Shown: positions 1 to 10,918 of the stretch, one piece after another
How the letters are laid out: the number at the start of each line of letters is the position of its first letter
How positions within the stretch are numbered: position 1 is the stretch's first letter
Notes under the pieces: model-generated
Databases searched by the model: none
Told to the model about the DNA's origin: nothing
What the model saw: the letters and a program-made list of their open reading frames with translations, nothing else
Origin: Erwinia sp. OLFS4
GTDB taxonomy: Bacteria > Pseudomonadota > Gammaproteobacteria > Enterobacterales > Enterobacteriaceae
Direction: 5' to 3'
DNA: 64,000 nucleotides
Assembly: GCF_002752165.1 (NCBI RefSeq)
Contig: NZ_MOMB01000047.1
Location: 1-64,000 of the forward strand
Made by a program: the position numbers and the translations under genes

Positions 1-178
1 AGCATCTGACGGGCAAAATTTTCACCCAACGCATTGAACGTAATAACCTGACGCTCCGCACCCGCATTAAACGGTTGGCTCGTAAAACAATCTGCTTTTC
101 GCGCTCAGTTGAGATCCACGAAAAAGTCATTGGAGCGTTTATCGAGAAACACATGTTCTACTAATTGGAGGCATCACC
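1..178 (+). mobile_element. IS1-family insertion sequence, right end only
   Basis: The left edge of the window carries the 3' part of an IS1-like element. The C-terminal transposase codons run to position 164, and the stop codon sits at the edge of a terminal sequence (TTGGAGGCATCACC, 165-178) that resembles the IS1 right inverted repeat. This overlap of the insB stop with the terminal repeat is the IS1 arrangement. The other end and the target duplication lie outside the window. The element lies downstream of relA, where maz genes are found in E. coli. Confidence 0.85.
3..164 (+). CDS. insB: IS1 transposase InsB, C-terminal fragment
   Basis: Partial reading frame of 53 codons plus stop, entering from outside the window. 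It reads HLTGKIFTQRIERNN at the start and ends EKHMFY. The basic stretch with TQRIER, LARK and SFS/CFSRSVE(I/L)H is typical of the end of the IS1 InsB catalytic DDE domain. In IS1 the active transposase is an InsAB' fusion made by frameshifting; the upstream part cannot be seen. I see no stop or frameshift within the visible part, so the copy may be intact. Confidence 0.85.
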   Translation, partial: HLTGKIFTQRIERNNLTLRTRIKRLARKTICFSRSVEIHEKVIGAFIEKHMFY

Positions 179-181
179 AAC

Positions 182-216
182 GCCGGCATCGGAGCGCTCA
201 TTCCCCTTATGCCGGC
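182..216. other. Inverted repeat at the relA-IS1 junction
   Basis: Perfect 8-bp arms (gccggcat, 182-189, and atgccggc, 209-216) flank a 19-base loop. It sits 18 bp beyond the relA stop codon and only 3 bp from the IS1 end. Read leftward, the stem is followed by GTT and then the IS. It may be the relA terminator stem whose T-tract was interrupted by the insertion. That is inference; the hairpin alone is not a complete terminator. Confidence 0.4.
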
Positions 217-234
217 AATAAAAAACAAACGAAG

Positions 235-2472
235 TTAGTGCAGTCTGCGGGCATCGATGATGTCCGGTACCTGATTGAGCCTGGCCAGTACCCGTCCTAA
301 TGCCTGCTGATTATAGATTTCAATATCCATATCGATAGTCGCCAGCTGCTTTTTGGTATCGCTACGGCTGGACACACCGAGAACGTTAACCTTTTCATTG
401 GCAAGAATCGTAGTGATATCCCGTAGCAGGCCGCTACGATCGTTTGCCATTACCCGCACCACCAGCGAATAGCCGCTGGAATAGCTTTCACCCCAGACCG
501 CATCAACAATACGTTCCGGCGCATGTGACATCAGTTCTGACAGCTGGTCACAGTCAGCCCGGTGAATCGAGATGCCGCGTCCCTGGGTGATAAAACCGAC
601 AATGTCGTCACCGGGGATCGGCTGGCAGCAACGGGCAATATGATGCAGCAGGTTTCCGACGCCTTCCACCACCACCCTGCCGCTTTCTTTCTTAGCACTG
701 GCCGGTGGATGGTAACTTTTCTGCGTCAGCTGACGCAGCGCCTGGCGATCCTCTTCTTCAGCACTAGGCTTATTAAGTTTAGCCTGCAGGAAGTTGACCA
801 TCTGGTTAAGACGGACATCCCCGCCGCCGATTGCCGCCAGCAGCTCATCGAGACTGTTAACGTTATAACGCGGTAGTAAAAGCTTCTCGGCTTCACGCAG
901 GCTAATGTCAAGGCGTTCCAGCTCAGCATCAAGGATCTGGCGTCCGGCGACAATATTTTTATCACGGTCCTGTTTACGGAACCAGGCATGAATTTTTGAA
1001 CGCCCGCGGCTGGTGGCAATATAACCGAGATTGGGATTCAGCCAGTCACGGCTCGGATTTGGCTGCTTTTGAGTAATCACTTCCACCTGGTCGCCCATCT
1101 GCAGCTGATAGGTGAAAGGCACAATGCGACCGCCGATTTTAGCGCCAATACAGCGGTGACCAATATCACTGTGAATATGGTAAGCAAAATCCAGCGGTGT
1201 TGATCCGGCAGGCAGGTCGATCACGTCCCCTTTCGGCGTAAAAACATAAACCCGATCGTCAAACACCTGGCTGCGCACTTCGTCGAGCATCTCGCCGCTG
1301 TCGGCCATTTCCTCCTGCCAGGCTATCAGTTTACGCAGCCAGGCAATACGTTCTTCATGGCCCGAAGCACCGCGCGCGCTCCCACCGCTACCGCCTTCCT
1401 TATATTTCCAGTGTGCGGCAACGCCAAGCTCGGCATCTTCATGCATCTGGCGGGTACGAATCTGAATTTCAACGGTTTTGCCGCGCGGACCCAGCACCAC
1501 GGTATGAATGGACTGATAACCGTTAGGCTTAGGGTTTGCCACATAGTCATCAAACTCGCTGGGCAGATGGCGATACAGAGTATGGACAATGCCCAGTGCC
1601 GCATAGCAATCCTGCAAACGTTCAGCGACAATGCGCACCGCGCGCACATCAAACAGCTCATCAAACGCCAGCGCCTTTTTTTGCATTTTGCGCCAGATAC
1701 TGTAGATATGCTTAGGGCGGCCATAAACTTCAGCCTTTACCCCTTCCCGTTTAATGGCATCACGCAGGCTGGTAACAAAGGTATCAATGTACTGTTCGCG
1801 GTCAATACGCCGTTCATGCAACAGCCTGGCGATGCGTTTGTATTCATCGGGGTGCAGGTAACGGAAGCAGTAATCTTCCAGTTCCCATTTCAGCTGGCCG
1901 ATCCCGAGGCGGTTTGCTAACGGTGCATAGATATTGGTGCACTCTTTCGCCGCCAGCACCCGTTCATCTTCCGGTGCATCTTTCACTTCCCGCAGATGGG
2001 CAATACGCTCAGCAAGTTTGATAACAACGCAGCGAAAATCCTCCACCATGGCCAGCAGCATGCGGCGGACGTTATCGACCTGTTCAGAACCGACGGCGTC
2101 GGTGTGAATGGCTTTCAGCTGCCGGATGGCGTCCATATCGCGCACGCCATGAACCAGTGAGACAATCTCTTTACCGAAACGCTCTTCCAGCGCCGGCTCA
2201 CTGACAACGTCTGCATTGGCCAGAGGAAACAATAACGCCGCACGCAGCGTGTCATTATCCATGCTGAGCATGGAGAGGATTTCCACCATTTCAACGCCAC
2301 GCCACAGCAGCCGCGGGGCGTTATCATGATTTTTCGTCGCGGCTTCACAATAGCGCCAGGTTGCGGTCAGTCGCTCACATGCTTGCTGATTAGCAATCCC
2401 CAGGCTGGCTATCCACTTTTCGGGGTCGAATTCACCAGCGGTGTTCATATGTGCACTTCTTACCGCAACCAT
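235..2472 (-). CDS. relA: GTP pyrophosphokinase RelA, (p)ppGpp synthetase I
   Basis: Ribosome-associated enzyme that transfers pyrophosphate from ATP to GTP/GDP when uncharged tRNA enters the A site, starting the stringent response. Full length at 745 aa (E. coli 744). Visible in order: degenerate N-terminal HD-like domain lacking hydrolase residues, synthetase domain with YGRPKHIYSIWRKM and ELGVAAHWKYKEG, TGS domain (VFTPKGDVIDLPAGSTPLDF), a Cys/His zinc-finger region (CCQPIPGDD, HRADC) and a C-terminal ACT domain. GAGAGGAT precedes the ATG. It lies 33 bp after rlmD on the same strand, as in E. coli. The IS1 end lies 56 bp past its stop. Confidence 0.97.
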   Translation of the reverse strand: MVAVRSAHMNTAGEFDPEKWIASLGIANQQACERLTATWRYCEAATKNHDNAPRLLWRGVEMVEILSMLSMDNDTLRAALLFPLANADVVSEPALEERFGKEIVSLVHGVRDMDAIRQLKAIHTDAVGSEQVDNVRRMLLAMVEDFRCVVIKLAERIAHLREVKDAPEDERVLAAKECTNIYAPLANRLGIGQLKWELEDYCFRYLHPDEYKRIARLLHERRIDREQYIDTFVTSLRDAIKREGVKAEVYGRPKHIYSIWRKMQKKALAFDELFDVRAVRIVAERLQDCYAALGIVHTLYRHLPSEFDDYVANPKPNGYQSIHTVVLGPRGKTVEIQIRTRQMHEDAELGVAAHWKYKEGGSGGSARGASGHEERIAWLRKLIAWQEEMADSGEMLDEVRSQVFDDRVYVFTPKGDVIDLPAGSTPLDFAYHIHSDIGHRCIGAKIGGRIVPFTYQLQMGDQVEVITQKQPNPSRDWLNPNLGYIATSRGRSKIHAWFRKQDRDKNIVAGRQILDAELERLDISLREAEKLLLPRYNVNSLDELLAAIGGGDVRLNQMVNFLQAKLNKPSAEEEDRQALRQLTQKSYHPPASAKKESGRVVVEGVGNLLHHIARCCQPIPGDDIVGFITQGRGISIHRADCDQLSELMSHAPERIVDAVWGESYSSGYSLVVRVMANDRSGLLRDITTILANEKVNVLGVSSRSDTKKQLATIDMDIEIYNQQALGRVLARLNQVPDIIDARRLH

Positions 2473-2505
2473 ATCCTCTCCTGATAGCGCTCCCGTGATG
2501 GCGAG

Positions 2506-3822
2506 CTATTTTCGACGGAACAACGCCATGGATTCGAGATGCGCAGTATGCGGAAACATATCAAGCATCGCGATTTTTTCCAGCTGATAGCCGCCAGACA
2601 ATAACGCCTGACTATCCCGGGCCAGCGTAGTTGGATTACAGGAAACGTAGACCACGTGTGAAGGACGAAGTTGCGCCACGTGTCCCATTACCCCCGCCGC
2701 ACCAGCCCGTGCCGGGTCCAGCAACACCTTATTAAATCCCTGAGCCGCCCAGGGCTGATTTACTACCGGCTCCTCCAGATTATGCACAAAGAAGCTGGCG
2801 TTGCTTAGATTGTTCTGCACTGCATTATACGCGGCCTTTTCAACTAATGCTGTAACACCTTCCACCCCGGTAACACTTTGTACCCGTTTTGCGAGCGGCA
2901 ATGAAAAATTGCCCATTCCGCAGAATAAATCGAGCACCCGGTCCTGCGGCTGCACGTCCAGCCAGTGCAGTGCCTGGGCAACCATACGCTGATTGAGCGC
3001 GCCATTGACCTGAATAAAATCACGTGGGCTGAACGTAAGCCGGAGGCCATCCAGCTGATACCACGGCCAGTCGCCGTTCAGCATCTCCAGCGTGGTGCTG
3101 TCTGGCGCCAGCCAGACTGCAATCTGATGCTCTTGCGAAAACCGTTCCAGCTTGTGGCGATCGCCATCAGTCAGACGATCAAGATGACGCAAAACCAGCA
3201 GCGGACCGTTATCCGCCAGCACCAGTTCGACATGCCCCAATCGTGAGACCGCCTGCAGGGCGCTCAGACATTGCTGCAACGGTAACAGCAGTGCATCAAG
3301 TTCGGGCCTCAAAACAGGGCAATGGTCGATAGCCACCAGCTGGTGGCTGTTTTCCTGACGAAATCCCATCACCAGCTGGCGCTGGCGGTGATTAAACTGC
3401 AGCCCTAGCCTGGCGCGCCGCCGGTATTGCCAGCGCTCTCCGGCAAGGATAGAGGGCCTGGGTGGCGTGATGCCGGTTTCACGCCATAATAAGTGGCTAA
3501 GCGCACTGGCTTTACTCTGCTGTTGTAGTGCCTCAGAAGCATGCTGCTGTTGACAGCCACCGCAGGTGGTAAAATAGCGACAGCGCGGTGTCTGCCGCTG
3601 GTCTGATGCCACCCGGATATGCGTTAACCTGCCACGGGCAAACTGCTTTTTTTCTTCAGTGAGGGTAATTTCCACTTCCTCACCCGGCAGCGCCTGGGCA
3701 ATAAAAATTGCCTTGCCCTTATGGCGGGCAATCCCCTGGCCCTGGGGACTGAGGTCACTGACGGTCACAACCAGGCTTTCAGCGGTCGTCACGCGTCGTT
3801 TTGCGGAGTAGAATTGCGCCAT
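2506..3822 (-). CDS. rlmD: 23S rRNA (uracil-1939-C5) methyltransferase RlmD
   Basis: SAM-dependent methyltransferase that makes m5U1939 in 23S rRNA. The 438-aa protein has an N-terminal TRAM domain, a [4Fe-4S] cysteine cluster ([10 protein letters not shown], plus a later Cys before PVLRPE), and a Rossmann methyltransferase domain with [15 protein letters not shown]. The catalytic region is [11 protein letters not shown] and the [10 protein letters not shown] motif. Length is close to the E. coli protein (433). It is divergent from barA, with 110 bp between the two starts, and is probably cotranscribed with relA. Confidence 0.96.
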   Translation of the reverse strand: MAQFYSAKRRVTTAESLVVTVSDLSPQGQGIARHKGKAIFIAQALPGEEVEITLTEEKKQFARGRLTHIRVASDQRQTPRCRYFTTCGGCQQQHASEALQQQSKASALSHLLWRETGITPPRPSILAGERWQYRRRARLGLQFNHRQRQLVMGFRQENSHQLVAIDHCPVLRPELDALLLPLQQCLSALQAVSRLGHVELVLADNGPLLVLRHLDRLTDGDRHKLERFSQEHQIAVWLAPDSTTLEMLNGDWPWYQLDGLRLTFSPRDFIQVNGALNQRMVAQALHWLDVQPQDRVLDLFCGMGNFSLPLAKRVQSVTGVEGVTALVEKAAYNAVQNNLSNASFFVHNLEEPVVNQPWAAQGFNKVLLDPARAGAAGVMGHVAQLRPSHVVYVSCNPTTLARDSQALLSGGYQLEKIAMLDMFPHTAHLESMALFRRK

Positions 3823-3932
3823 CTTGCTGTTCTTTCTCTTACTGTTTTCCTGTTCTGGTGCTGTTAAGGCAACACATCAGAATAGGTGGATCGCGCCGGG
3901 CAAAGGCTACGGCGGTCAGCGAATGGAATATT

Positions 3933-6650
3933 ATGACCAAATATAGCCTGCGGGCGCGAATGATGATTCTGATACTGGCACCCACACTGCTCATTGGCCT
4001 GCTACTTAGTATTTTCTTCGTGGTTCATCGTTACAACGAGCTGCGCCATCAGCTGGTAGACGCCGGTGCCAATATCATCGAGCCACTGGCCGTGTCCAGC
4101 GAATACGGGATGACGTTTCACAGCAAAGAGTCCGTGCGTCAGCTGGTGAGTCTGTTGCATCGCCGTCACTCAGATATCGTACGTGCGATTTCGGTATTTG
4201 ATGATAAAAATCAGCTCTTTGTGACATCTAATTACCAGCTTTCACCTGATTTTTTGCGGCTGCCAGCACACAGTGCGCTACCAGACCGGCTAACTTTCGC
4301 CCATCAGGGTAACTTCATTATATTACGTACACCCATTGTCTCCGAAAGTTATTATCCGGATGAATCTCCCGGTCAGGATGCTAAACCGACGGGTAATCCA
4401 CTCGGTTACGTCGCGATCGAGCTCGATCTGCAATCAGTGCGCCTGCAGCAATATAAAGAAGTGTTTATCTCCACCCTGCTGTTGCTGTTCTGCCTGGCCA
4501 TCGCCGTTCTGTTTGCTTACCGGCTGATGCGTGACGTCACCGGTCCTATCCGGCGCATGGTAAATGCCGTCGACCGCATCCGGCGTGGTCAGCTCGACAG
4601 TCGGGTGGAAGGCCATATGCTCGGTGAACTGGATGTGCTGAAAAACGGTATCAATTCAATGGCTATGTCACTGACGGCATATCATGAAGAAATGCAGCAG
4701 AATATTGATCAGGCAACCTCAGATCTGCGTGAAACGCTGGAACAGATGGAAATTCAGAACGTCGAACTGGACCTGGCGAAAAAACGCGCACAGGAAGCGG
4801 CACGCATCAAATCTGAATTCCTTGCCAATATGTCTCACGAACTGCGTACACCGCTGAACGGTGTGATCGGATTTACCCGGCAGACCCTGAAAACACCGTT
4901 GAATGCAACCCAGCGCGATTATTTACATACTATTGAGCGTTCGGCCAACAATCTGCTGAATATCATCAGCGATGTGCTGGACTTTTCCAAACTGGAAGCC
5001 GGCAAACTGGTGCTGGAAAACATTCCATTTCCGCTGCGCAATACCCTTGATGAAGTCATCGTGCTGATGGCGCAATCAGCCCATGATAAAGGGCTGGAGC
5101 TGACACTCGGTATTCATCCTGATGTGCCGGATAATACCATCGGCGATCCGCTGCGGCTGCAACAGATCATCGTCAATCTGATTGGTAATGCAATTAAGTT
5201 TACCGAACGTGGCAATATTGACGTCCGGGTGGCAAAACGGTTACAGAATGATCATCGTATTGAACTGGAAATACAGGTTTGCGACAGCGGTATTGGCATT
5301 GCGGAAAAACAACAGTCGCAACTGTTTCAGGCCTTTCGTCAGGCCGATGCCAGCACCTCGCGCCGGCATGGCGGAACCGGACTGGGGCTGGTGATTACCC
5401 AGCATCTGATAAAAGAAATGGGCGGCGAAATTGGCTTCCACAGCCGGCTTAATCAGGGCTCGACCTTCTGGTTCCATATTAATCTGGCATTAAACCCCAA
5501 TGCCCTTGCTAATGCACAGCCGTTAAGCTGCGTCAGCGGCAAAACCCTGGCTTATGTTGAAGCCAACAGCCATGCTGCAGAAGCGGTTCTTGATATGTTA
5601 GGCGGCACACCGCTGTCAGTCAGTTACAGCGCTTCGCTGAGCACGCTAAAAACCGCCGACTACGATACGTTATTGCTTAGCCTGCCGTCCGGACGGGATT
5701 TCAGCCTGCAACAACTGTGCGATATGCTTACCACCGCAACGACCCGCGCCAGAAGCGTTATTCTGGCACTGCCCTGCCCGCTGCAAATTTATGCAGAAGA
5801 GTTGAAAAGCGCCGGTGCCTCGGCCTGCCTGATCAAGCCCATTACCCTTACCCGGCTTATCCCGGTACTTATTGAGAGTCATACCCGACAAAATAACGGC
5901 CATCTTCCCAGTGCTCGTCTGCCGCTCACGGTGATGGCCGTGGATGATAATCCGGCAAACCTGAAACTGATTGGTGCCTTGCTGGAAGAACAGGTTGAAC
6001 ACACGTTGCTGTGTGAAAGCGGTAAAGCCGCAGTGCGCGAGGCTCAGCTTCAGCGGCCAGATATTATTCTGATGGATATTCAGATGCCGGATATTGACGG
6101 TATTCGTGCCAGTAAGATGATCCGTGCCTTGCCGGGATATCAGCATACCCCGATTGTGGCGGTCACCGCGCATGCACTGGAAGGCGAGCGTGAAGAGCTG
6201 ATTGCCGCCGGCATGAACGATTATCTTGCTAAACCCATCAATGAAGCGGAGCTTAGCCAGCTGCTGGCCCACTATGCGCCAGGTGCAGCTCAGAAGATAG
6301 CAGAACCGCCAGCTTCCCTCGACTGGCAGCTGGCCTTGCAGCAGGCAGCCAATAAACCGGGACTGGCCTGCGACCTGCTGCAAATGCTGCTGGAATTTTT
6401 ACCTGAAGTACGCTGTCAGGTAGAAGCCTCTATGGCGCAAAATGATCCCATAAGCCTGCGGGATATCATCCACAAACTTCACGGTAGCGCCAGCTACAGC
6501 GGCGTTCCCCGACTAAAACAGCTTTGCCAGCAGATTGAACACAGCCTGCGCAGTAACGGCCGCATTGAGGATATTGAGCCGGAATTGTTTGAGCTGCTCG
6601 ATGAAATGAAAAACGTGGCGCGCCTGGCCGCTGCGCACCTGAAGCATTAA
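3933..6650 (+). CDS. barA: Hybrid sensor histidine kinase BarA
   Basis: Inner-membrane tripartite kinase that phosphorylates the response regulator UvrY and so drives CsrB/CsrC transcription. I chose the ATG at 3933 ([11 protein letters not shown]), which gives 905 aa (E. coli 918); the frame is open upstream without a known start. Order: TM helix near residues 10-31, periplasmic domain, second TM near 177-197, HAMP, dimerisation/H-box with His302 in MSHELRTP, ATPase (GTGLGLVI), a degenerate middle part, receiver with Asp715 in ILMDIQMPD, and a C-terminal HPt with His847 in IHKLHGS. All phospho-residues are present. Its target RNA gene csrB lies at 15703-16071. Confidence 0.97.
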   Translation: MTKYSLRARMMILILAPTLLIGLLLSIFFVVHRYNELRHQLVDAGANIIEPLAVSSEYGMTFHSKESVRQLVSLLHRRHSDIVRAISVFDDKNQLFVTSNYQLSPDFLRLPAHSALPDRLTFAHQGNFIILRTPIVSESYYPDESPGQDAKPTGNPLGYVAIELDLQSVRLQQYKEVFISTLLLLFCLAIAVLFAYRLMRDVTGPIRRMVNAVDRIRRGQLDSRVEGHMLGELDVLKNGINSMAMSLTAYHEEMQQNIDQATSDLRETLEQMEIQNVELDLAKKRAQEAARIKSEFLANMSHELRTPLNGVIGFTRQTLKTPLNATQRDYLHTIERSANNLLNIISDVLDFSKLEAGKLVLENIPFPLRNTLDEVIVLMAQSAHDKGLELTLGIHPDVPDNTIGDPLRLQQIIVNLIGNAIKFTERGNIDVRVAKRLQNDHRIELEIQVCDSGIGIAEKQQSQLFQAFRQADASTSRRHGGTGLGLVITQHLIKEMGGEIGFHSRLNQGSTFWFHINLALNPNALANAQPLSCVSGKTLAYVEANSHAAEAVLDMLGGTPLSVSYSASLSTLKTADYDTLLLSLPSGRDFSLQQLCDMLTTATTRARSVILALPCPLQIYAEELKSAGASACLIKPITLTRLIPVLIESHTRQNNGHLPSARLPLTVMAVDDNPANLKLIGALLEEQVEHTLLCESGKAAVREAQLQRPDIILMDIQMPDIDGIRASKMIRALPGYQHTPIVAVTAHALEGEREELIAAGMNDYLAKPINEAELSQLLAHYAPGAAQKIAEPPASLDWQLALQQAANKPGLACDLLQMLLEFLPEVRCQVEASMAQNDPISLRDIIHKLHGSASYSGVPRLKQLCQQIEHSLRSNGRIEDIEPELFELLDEMKNVARLAAAHLKH

Positions 6651-7790
6651 TCACAGACGCTGACCAATTGCCACCGCCGCCGCCACGTTGCGTGCGGCAA
6701 TACGCACGTTCATCGCAGCACTCTGCAAGGCATCATCCAGGGTGCAAATGGTATAAATCACGCTGAATACCGCATCCAGTCCATGCTGATGCACAATGCC
6801 AGCGTCAGCGCTCAGGCTGCCGGCAATAGCAATAACCGGCTTATTATAGCGTTTGGCAATCTGCGCGACCCCTACCGGTACCTTACCGTGCACCGTCTGG
6901 CTATCAATACGGCCTTCACCGGTTATCACCAGGCTGGCATCTCTGACCAGGGCATCCAGTCCCAGCGCCTCGGTAACAATCTCTATTCCGCGGCGCAGCT
7001 GGGCATTACAGAAAGCATGCAGCGCGGCGCCCATTCCTCCGGCAGCACCGCCACCAGGCAGGGTTAATACGTCTTTATCCAGATCGCGCTGGATAATCTG
7101 CGCATAGTGTTGCAGGGCACTGTCCAGCTGCTTTACCCGTGCGGGCGTAGCCCCTTTTTGCGGGCCAAAAACTGCCGATGCACCTTCTGGTCCCAGCAAC
7201 GGATTAGTGACATCACAGGCTACCTCAAAACGGCAGCCGGCAATGCGCGCATCAAATTCGCTCAAATCAATCCGCTTCAGTGCTGATAACGCCGCGCCGC
7301 CGGCGCCAATTTGCTGTTGCTGATCATCAAGCAGCTTTGCCCCCAATGCCTGTACCATACCCGCACCACCATCATTGGTCGCACTGCCGCCAATGCCAAT
7401 GATAAAATGTGCCACGCCGCGATCCAACGCATCCCGGATCAGCTCGCCAGTGCCATATGAGGTTGTCACCAGCGGGTCTCGCTCGGCGCTCGGTACCAGC
7501 GCCAGGCCGCTGGCAGCCGCCATCTCAATAAAGGCGCAGCTTTTGTCACCAGAAAGTCCGTAAAAAGCCTCTACCGGTCTGCCCAGCGGCCCGGTAACCG
7601 TTAATCGAACTAACGTGCCCTGGGTGGCGGCAACCATAGCATCCACCGTACCTTCACCACCATCAGCAACGGGTAATTTCAGGTATTCCGCCTCGGGAAA
7701 AATGTCGCGAAATCCCGCTTCAATTTCAATGGCCACCTGCTGTGCCGACAGACTTTCTTTATAAGAATCCGGTGCAATAACAATTTTCAT
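6651..7790 (-). CDS. garK: Glycerate 2-kinase GarK
   Basis: ATP-dependent kinase that converts D-glycerate to 2-phosphoglycerate, the last step linking glucarate/galactarate breakdown to glycolysis. The start MKIVIAPDSYKES at 7790 follows GAGGTG and gives 379 aa (E. coli GarK 381); an upstream extension of the frame has no family support. Typical family stretches are PVADGGEGTVDA, IGIGGSATNDGGAG and VITGEGRIDSQT. It is the last gene of the leftward gud-gar run, and its stop abuts the barA stop with no gap. Confidence 0.95.
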   Translation of the reverse strand: MKIVIAPDSYKESLSAQQVAIEIEAGFRDIFPEAEYLKLPVADGGEGTVDAMVAATQGTLVRLTVTGPLGRPVEAFYGLSGDKSCAFIEMAAASGLALVPSAERDPLVTTSYGTGELIRDALDRGVAHFIIGIGGSATNDGGAGMVQALGAKLLDDQQQQIGAGGAALSALKRIDLSEFDARIAGCRFEVACDVTNPLLGPEGASAVFGPQKGATPARVKQLDSALQHYAQIIQRDLDKDVLTLPGGGAAGGMGAALHAFCNAQLRRGIEIVTEALGLDALVRDASLVITGEGRIDSQTVHGKVPVGVAQIAKRYNKPVIAIAGSLSADAGIVHQHGLDAVFSVIYTICTLDDALQSAAMNVRIAARNVAAAVAIGQRL

Positions 7791-7861
7791 AAACACCTCA
7801 GGCACGATAAACAAGACGGTCAAACGGAACCAGAGCACCCGATTCTGGTTCCGCGTGCGTC

Positions 7862-8746
7862 TTAACGCGTGACTTCAACGTGAGCCAGCTTTTCATAATA
7901 ACAGGGCAGCGCACTGTGGTCGGCACTACCCATACCTTCCCCGCGCAAAGCCTGCATCATCTCCATGACAGCGGCGGTTAGCGGCAGCTGAGCACCAATG
8001 TCATGCGAGGTATCCAGCGCATTAATTAAATCTTTAATATGCAGATCAATGCGAAAACCCGGCTTAAAGTTACGATCCAATACCATGGGCGCTTTGGCAT
8101 CCAGTACGGTACTGCCGGCAAGACCGCCACGAATAGCCTGATAAACCTGTTGCGGATTAACGCCGGCTTTAGTCGCCAGCGTCAGGGCTTCCGACATAGC
8201 GGCAATATTCAGTGCCACAATAACCTGATTAGCCAGTTTAGTAACGTTACCGGCACCGATGTCACCGGTATGCACAACCGAACCTGCCATTGACTTCATC
8301 AGGTCATAACACTGTTCAAACAGCGCCTTATCACCACCAACCATCACCGATAACGTGCCGTCAATGGCTTTAGGTTCACCGCCGCTGACCGGTGCATCCA
8401 GCAGTCCGATGTGCTGTTTAGCCAGTTCGGCATGAATTTCCCGGCTGGCCAGCGGCGCAATTGAACTCATATCAATCACAATGGTGCCCGCCTTTGCGCC
8501 GTGAATAACACCGTCATCTCCCAGCAGCGCTTCACGAACGTTGGGGGAATTTGGCAACATGGTGATTATCACCTCGCACTGGCTGGCAAGCGCTTTTGGC
8601 GTCTCCGCGGTTATCGCACCTACGGCCTTAAGTTCCGCTTCGTTTTCTGCGTGATGATCGAGCACCACCAGCGAGTAACCTGCTTTGATCAGGTTCTTAC
8701 TCATTGGTTTGCCCATAATACCCAGACCAATAAAGCCGATTTTCAT
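7862..8746 (-). CDS. garR: Tartronate semialdehyde reductase GarR
   Basis: NAD(P)H-dependent 2-hydroxy-3-oxopropionate reductase, reducing tartronate semialdehyde to D-glycerate. At 294 aa it matches E. coli GarR in length. Features: N-terminal nucleotide-binding GFIGLGIMG, the beta-hydroxyacid dehydrogenase substrate motif DAPVSGGEPKA, catalytic Lys in GAGNVTKLANQ near residue 170, and a helical C-terminal domain. CCGGAGGAAGAG precedes the ATG. It is 14 bp downstream of garL and in the same operon. Confidence 0.96.
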   Translation of the reverse strand: MKIGFIGLGIMGKPMSKNLIKAGYSLVVLDHHAENEAELKAVGAITAETPKALASQCEVIITMLPNSPNVREALLGDDGVIHGAKAGTIVIDMSSIAPLASREIHAELAKQHIGLLDAPVSGGEPKAIDGTLSVMVGGDKALFEQCYDLMKSMAGSVVHTGDIGAGNVTKLANQVIVALNIAAMSEALTLATKAGVNPQQVYQAIRGGLAGSTVLDAKAPMVLDRNFKPGFRIDLHIKDLINALDTSHDIGAQLPLTAAVMEMMQALRGEGMGSADHSALPCYYEKLAHVEVTR

Positions 8747-8760
8747 CTCTTCCTCCGGAG

Positions 8761-9537
8761 TTAAGGTGAATTTTTGAATTTGTCACACAAAGACTGTGTG
8801 CCCTGACGGAATACCCCGAGATCGCTACCAACGGCAACGAAACTGGCTCCCCACGCGAGGTAACGTCGTGCATCGGCTTCCACCGGTGCCAGAATACCGC
8901 TTGGTTTGCCGGCAGCTTTGGCCCGGGCAAACAGATGCCTGATCACCTCCTGCACGTCAGGGTGCGCGGGCTCGCCGAGATAGCCAAGCGCGGCCGAAAG
9001 ATCCCCCGGACCGACAAAAATGCCATCCACACCATCAACCGCGGCAATAGCATCAATATTTTCGACCCCCTGACGGGTTTCGATTTGCACCAGCAGCGAG
9101 ATATTGTCATTAACCGTGGCGTTGTAATCGGCCAGGCTGCCATACAGGTTACTGCGATGAGACACCGAGACGCCGCGAATACCGGCCGGGGGATAACGGG
9201 TTGAAGCTACAGCCTGGATAGCTTCGTCTGCAGTGCCAACCAGCGGAATAAGAAAATTGTAGAAACCAATATCCAGCAGCCGTTTGATAATGACCGACTC
9301 ATTGCTGGGGGGACGCACCACCGGCGCACTGGGCGATCCTTTCAGTGCCATTAACTGCGGCACAAAAGTAGTCACATCGTTTGGCGCATGTTCACCATCC
9401 AGCACCAGCCAGTCAAAACCCGCCAGCCCAAGAATTTCCGTGGTGATCGGATTTGCCAGCGCACACCAGCTGCCAATTAATCTTTCTCCAGCCAGCAGAC
9501 GCTGACGGAAACGATTAGGATAATCTGTACCACTCAT
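8761..9537 (-). CDS. garL: 5-keto-4-deoxy-D-glucarate aldolase GarL
   Basis: Class II, metal-dependent aldolase of the HpcH/HpaI family, cleaving 5-keto-4-deoxy-D-glucarate to pyruvate and tartronate semialdehyde. The start [10 protein letters not shown] at 9537 has AAGGAG just upstream, in the last codons of gudD, and gives 258 aa (E. coli 256). Characteristic segments are LDGEHAPND with catalytic His, VQIE and [13 protein letters not shown] (metal-binding Glu and Asp), and the conserved tail [13 protein letters not shown]. Only 2 bp separate it from gudD, so translation is probably coupled. Confidence 0.96.
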   Translation of the reverse strand: MSGTDYPNRFRQRLLAGERLIGSWCALANPITTEILGLAGFDWLVLDGEHAPNDVTTFVPQLMALKGSPSAPVVRPPSNESVIIKRLLDIGFYNFLIPLVGTADEAIQAVASTRYPPAGIRGVSVSHRSNLYGSLADYNATVNDNISLLVQIETRQGVENIDAIAAVDGVDGIFVGPGDLSAALGYLGEPAHPDVQEVIRHLFARAKAAGKPSGILAPVEADARRYLAWGASFVAVGSDLGVFRQGTQSLCDKFKNSP

Positions 9538-9539
9538 AG

Positions 9540-10892
9540 TCACTCCTTGTTTCCGCGCACCAGACACGGGCGTTTGTTATCAAAAGTCCAGTCAGTAACC
9601 AGATACTGCATAGCATCAGCATCATTACGTGCCCCCAGACCATGCTGCTGATAAAGCGCATTCGCTTTCATGACACGTTCCATATCCAGTTCAATACCCA
9701 ATCCCGGCGTCTGAGGTACCTGTACCATCCCGTTTTTGATTTGCAGCGGATTTTTGCTTAAACGCTGATGACCTTCCTGCCAGATCCAGTGGGTATCAAT
9801 GGCGGTGATCTGGCCGGGTGCCGCCGCCGCAACATGGGTGAACATTGCCAGTGAGATATCAAAATGGTTATTTGAGTGCGACCCCCAGGTCAGCCCCATG
9901 TCATGGCACAATTGCGCTACCCGCACCGATCCCTGCATCGTCCAGAAATGCGGATCGGCCAGCGGAATATCCACAGACTGCAATGCAAGGGTATGCCCCA
10001 TCTGCCGCCAGTCGGTGGCTATCATATTGGTGGCCGTTGGCAAACCGGTGGCACGACGGAATTCTGCCATCACCTCACGTCCCGAATAGCCTTGCTCCGC
10101 ACCACAAGGGTCCTCTGCATAGGCCAGCACGTTTTTTAGCTGTTTACCGAGCAAAATAGCTTCATTCAGCGACCAGGCACCGTTGGGATCAAGGGTGATG
10201 CGTGCATCAGGGAAATGCTGTGCCAGCGCGGTTACCGCTTCGGCCTCCTCCGCACCGGCCAGCACGCCCCCTTTTAGCTTAAAATCATTGAAGCCGTACT
10301 TTTCCCGCGCCGCCTGTGCCAGCTGCACAATTTTGTCGGGGGTCAGGGCTTCTTCATGGCGCAGCCGGTACCAGTCACAAGGATCATCCGGCTGGCTCTG
10401 ATACGCTAAAGGCGTTTTACGGCGATCGCCGATATAAAACAGATAGCCCAGCATTTCGACGCGATCGCGCTGCTGCCCTTCGCCCAGCAGACTGGCTACA
10501 TTGACCTGCAAATGCTGTCCCAGCAGGTCAAGCAGGGCCGCTTCAATCGCCGTAACAACGTGGATAGTGGTGCGTAAATCAAAGGTCTGATTACCGCGTC
10601 CGGCCTTGTCACGATCGCCAAAAGTCTGCCGGACCAGATGCAGCACGTTTTTATACTGACCAATATTTTTACCCTGTAGTAAGGGAATGGCCTCCTCCAG
10701 GGTGCGGCGAATTTTTTCACCGCCAGGCACTTCACCCACGCCGTAGTGGCCAGCATTGTCTTCAATAATGACAATATTTCGGGTAAAGAAAGGGGCGTGG
10801 GCACCACTGAGATTAAGTAGCATGCTGTCCTGGCCGGCAACCGGGATAACCCGCATGGTTTTCACTGTTGGTGTGGCGCTTTGTTGAGGCAT
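9540..10892 (-). CDS. gudD: D-glucarate dehydratase GudD
   Basis: Enolase-superfamily dehydratase that turns D-glucarate (and L-idarate) into 5-keto-4-deoxy-D-glucarate. The 450-aa protein has the capping domain followed by the barrel with the catalytic Lys pair in FKLKGG, metal ligands in LDPNGAW, AEDPCG and TNMIATDW, and the His-Asp dyad regions HSNNHFD and IDTHWIW. All motifs of active GudD are present. AAAGGAG lies upstream of the ATG. It is the more E. coli-GudD-like of two adjacent paralogues, with gudX immediately before it. Confidence 0.96.
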   Translation of the reverse strand: MPQQSATPTVKTMRVIPVAGQDSMLLNLSGAHAPFFTRNIVIIEDNAGHYGVGEVPGGEKIRRTLEEAIPLLQGKNIGQYKNVLHLVRQTFGDRDKAGRGNQTFDLRTTIHVVTAIEAALLDLLGQHLQVNVASLLGEGQQRDRVEMLGYLFYIGDRRKTPLAYQSQPDDPCDWYRLRHEEALTPDKIVQLAQAAREKYGFNDFKLKGGVLAGAEEAEAVTALAQHFPDARITLDPNGAWSLNEAILLGKQLKNVLAYAEDPCGAEQGYSGREVMAEFRRATGLPTATNMIATDWRQMGHTLALQSVDIPLADPHFWTMQGSVRVAQLCHDMGLTWGSHSNNHFDISLAMFTHVAAAAPGQITAIDTHWIWQEGHQRLSKNPLQIKNGMVQVPQTPGLGIELDMERVMKANALYQQHGLGARNDADAMQYLVTDWTFDNKRPCLVRGNKE

Positions 10893-10918
10893 CAGAGTAC
10901 TCCTTTATTCAGGTTAGC

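Noticed and set aside
182-216. Hairpin as a working bidirectional terminator
   Set aside because: Neither strand has a T-tract after the stem; only a weaker, interrupted-terminator idea is kept.
3801-3932. 44-codon N-terminal extension of the barA frame
   Set aside because: It overlaps the start of rlmD and its translation is unlike BarA; the ATG at 3933 reproduces the family N-terminus.
5670-6383. 237-codon antisense frame inside barA
   Set aside because: Shadow of the strongly conserved receiver and HPt regions of barA; no start signal or family similarity.
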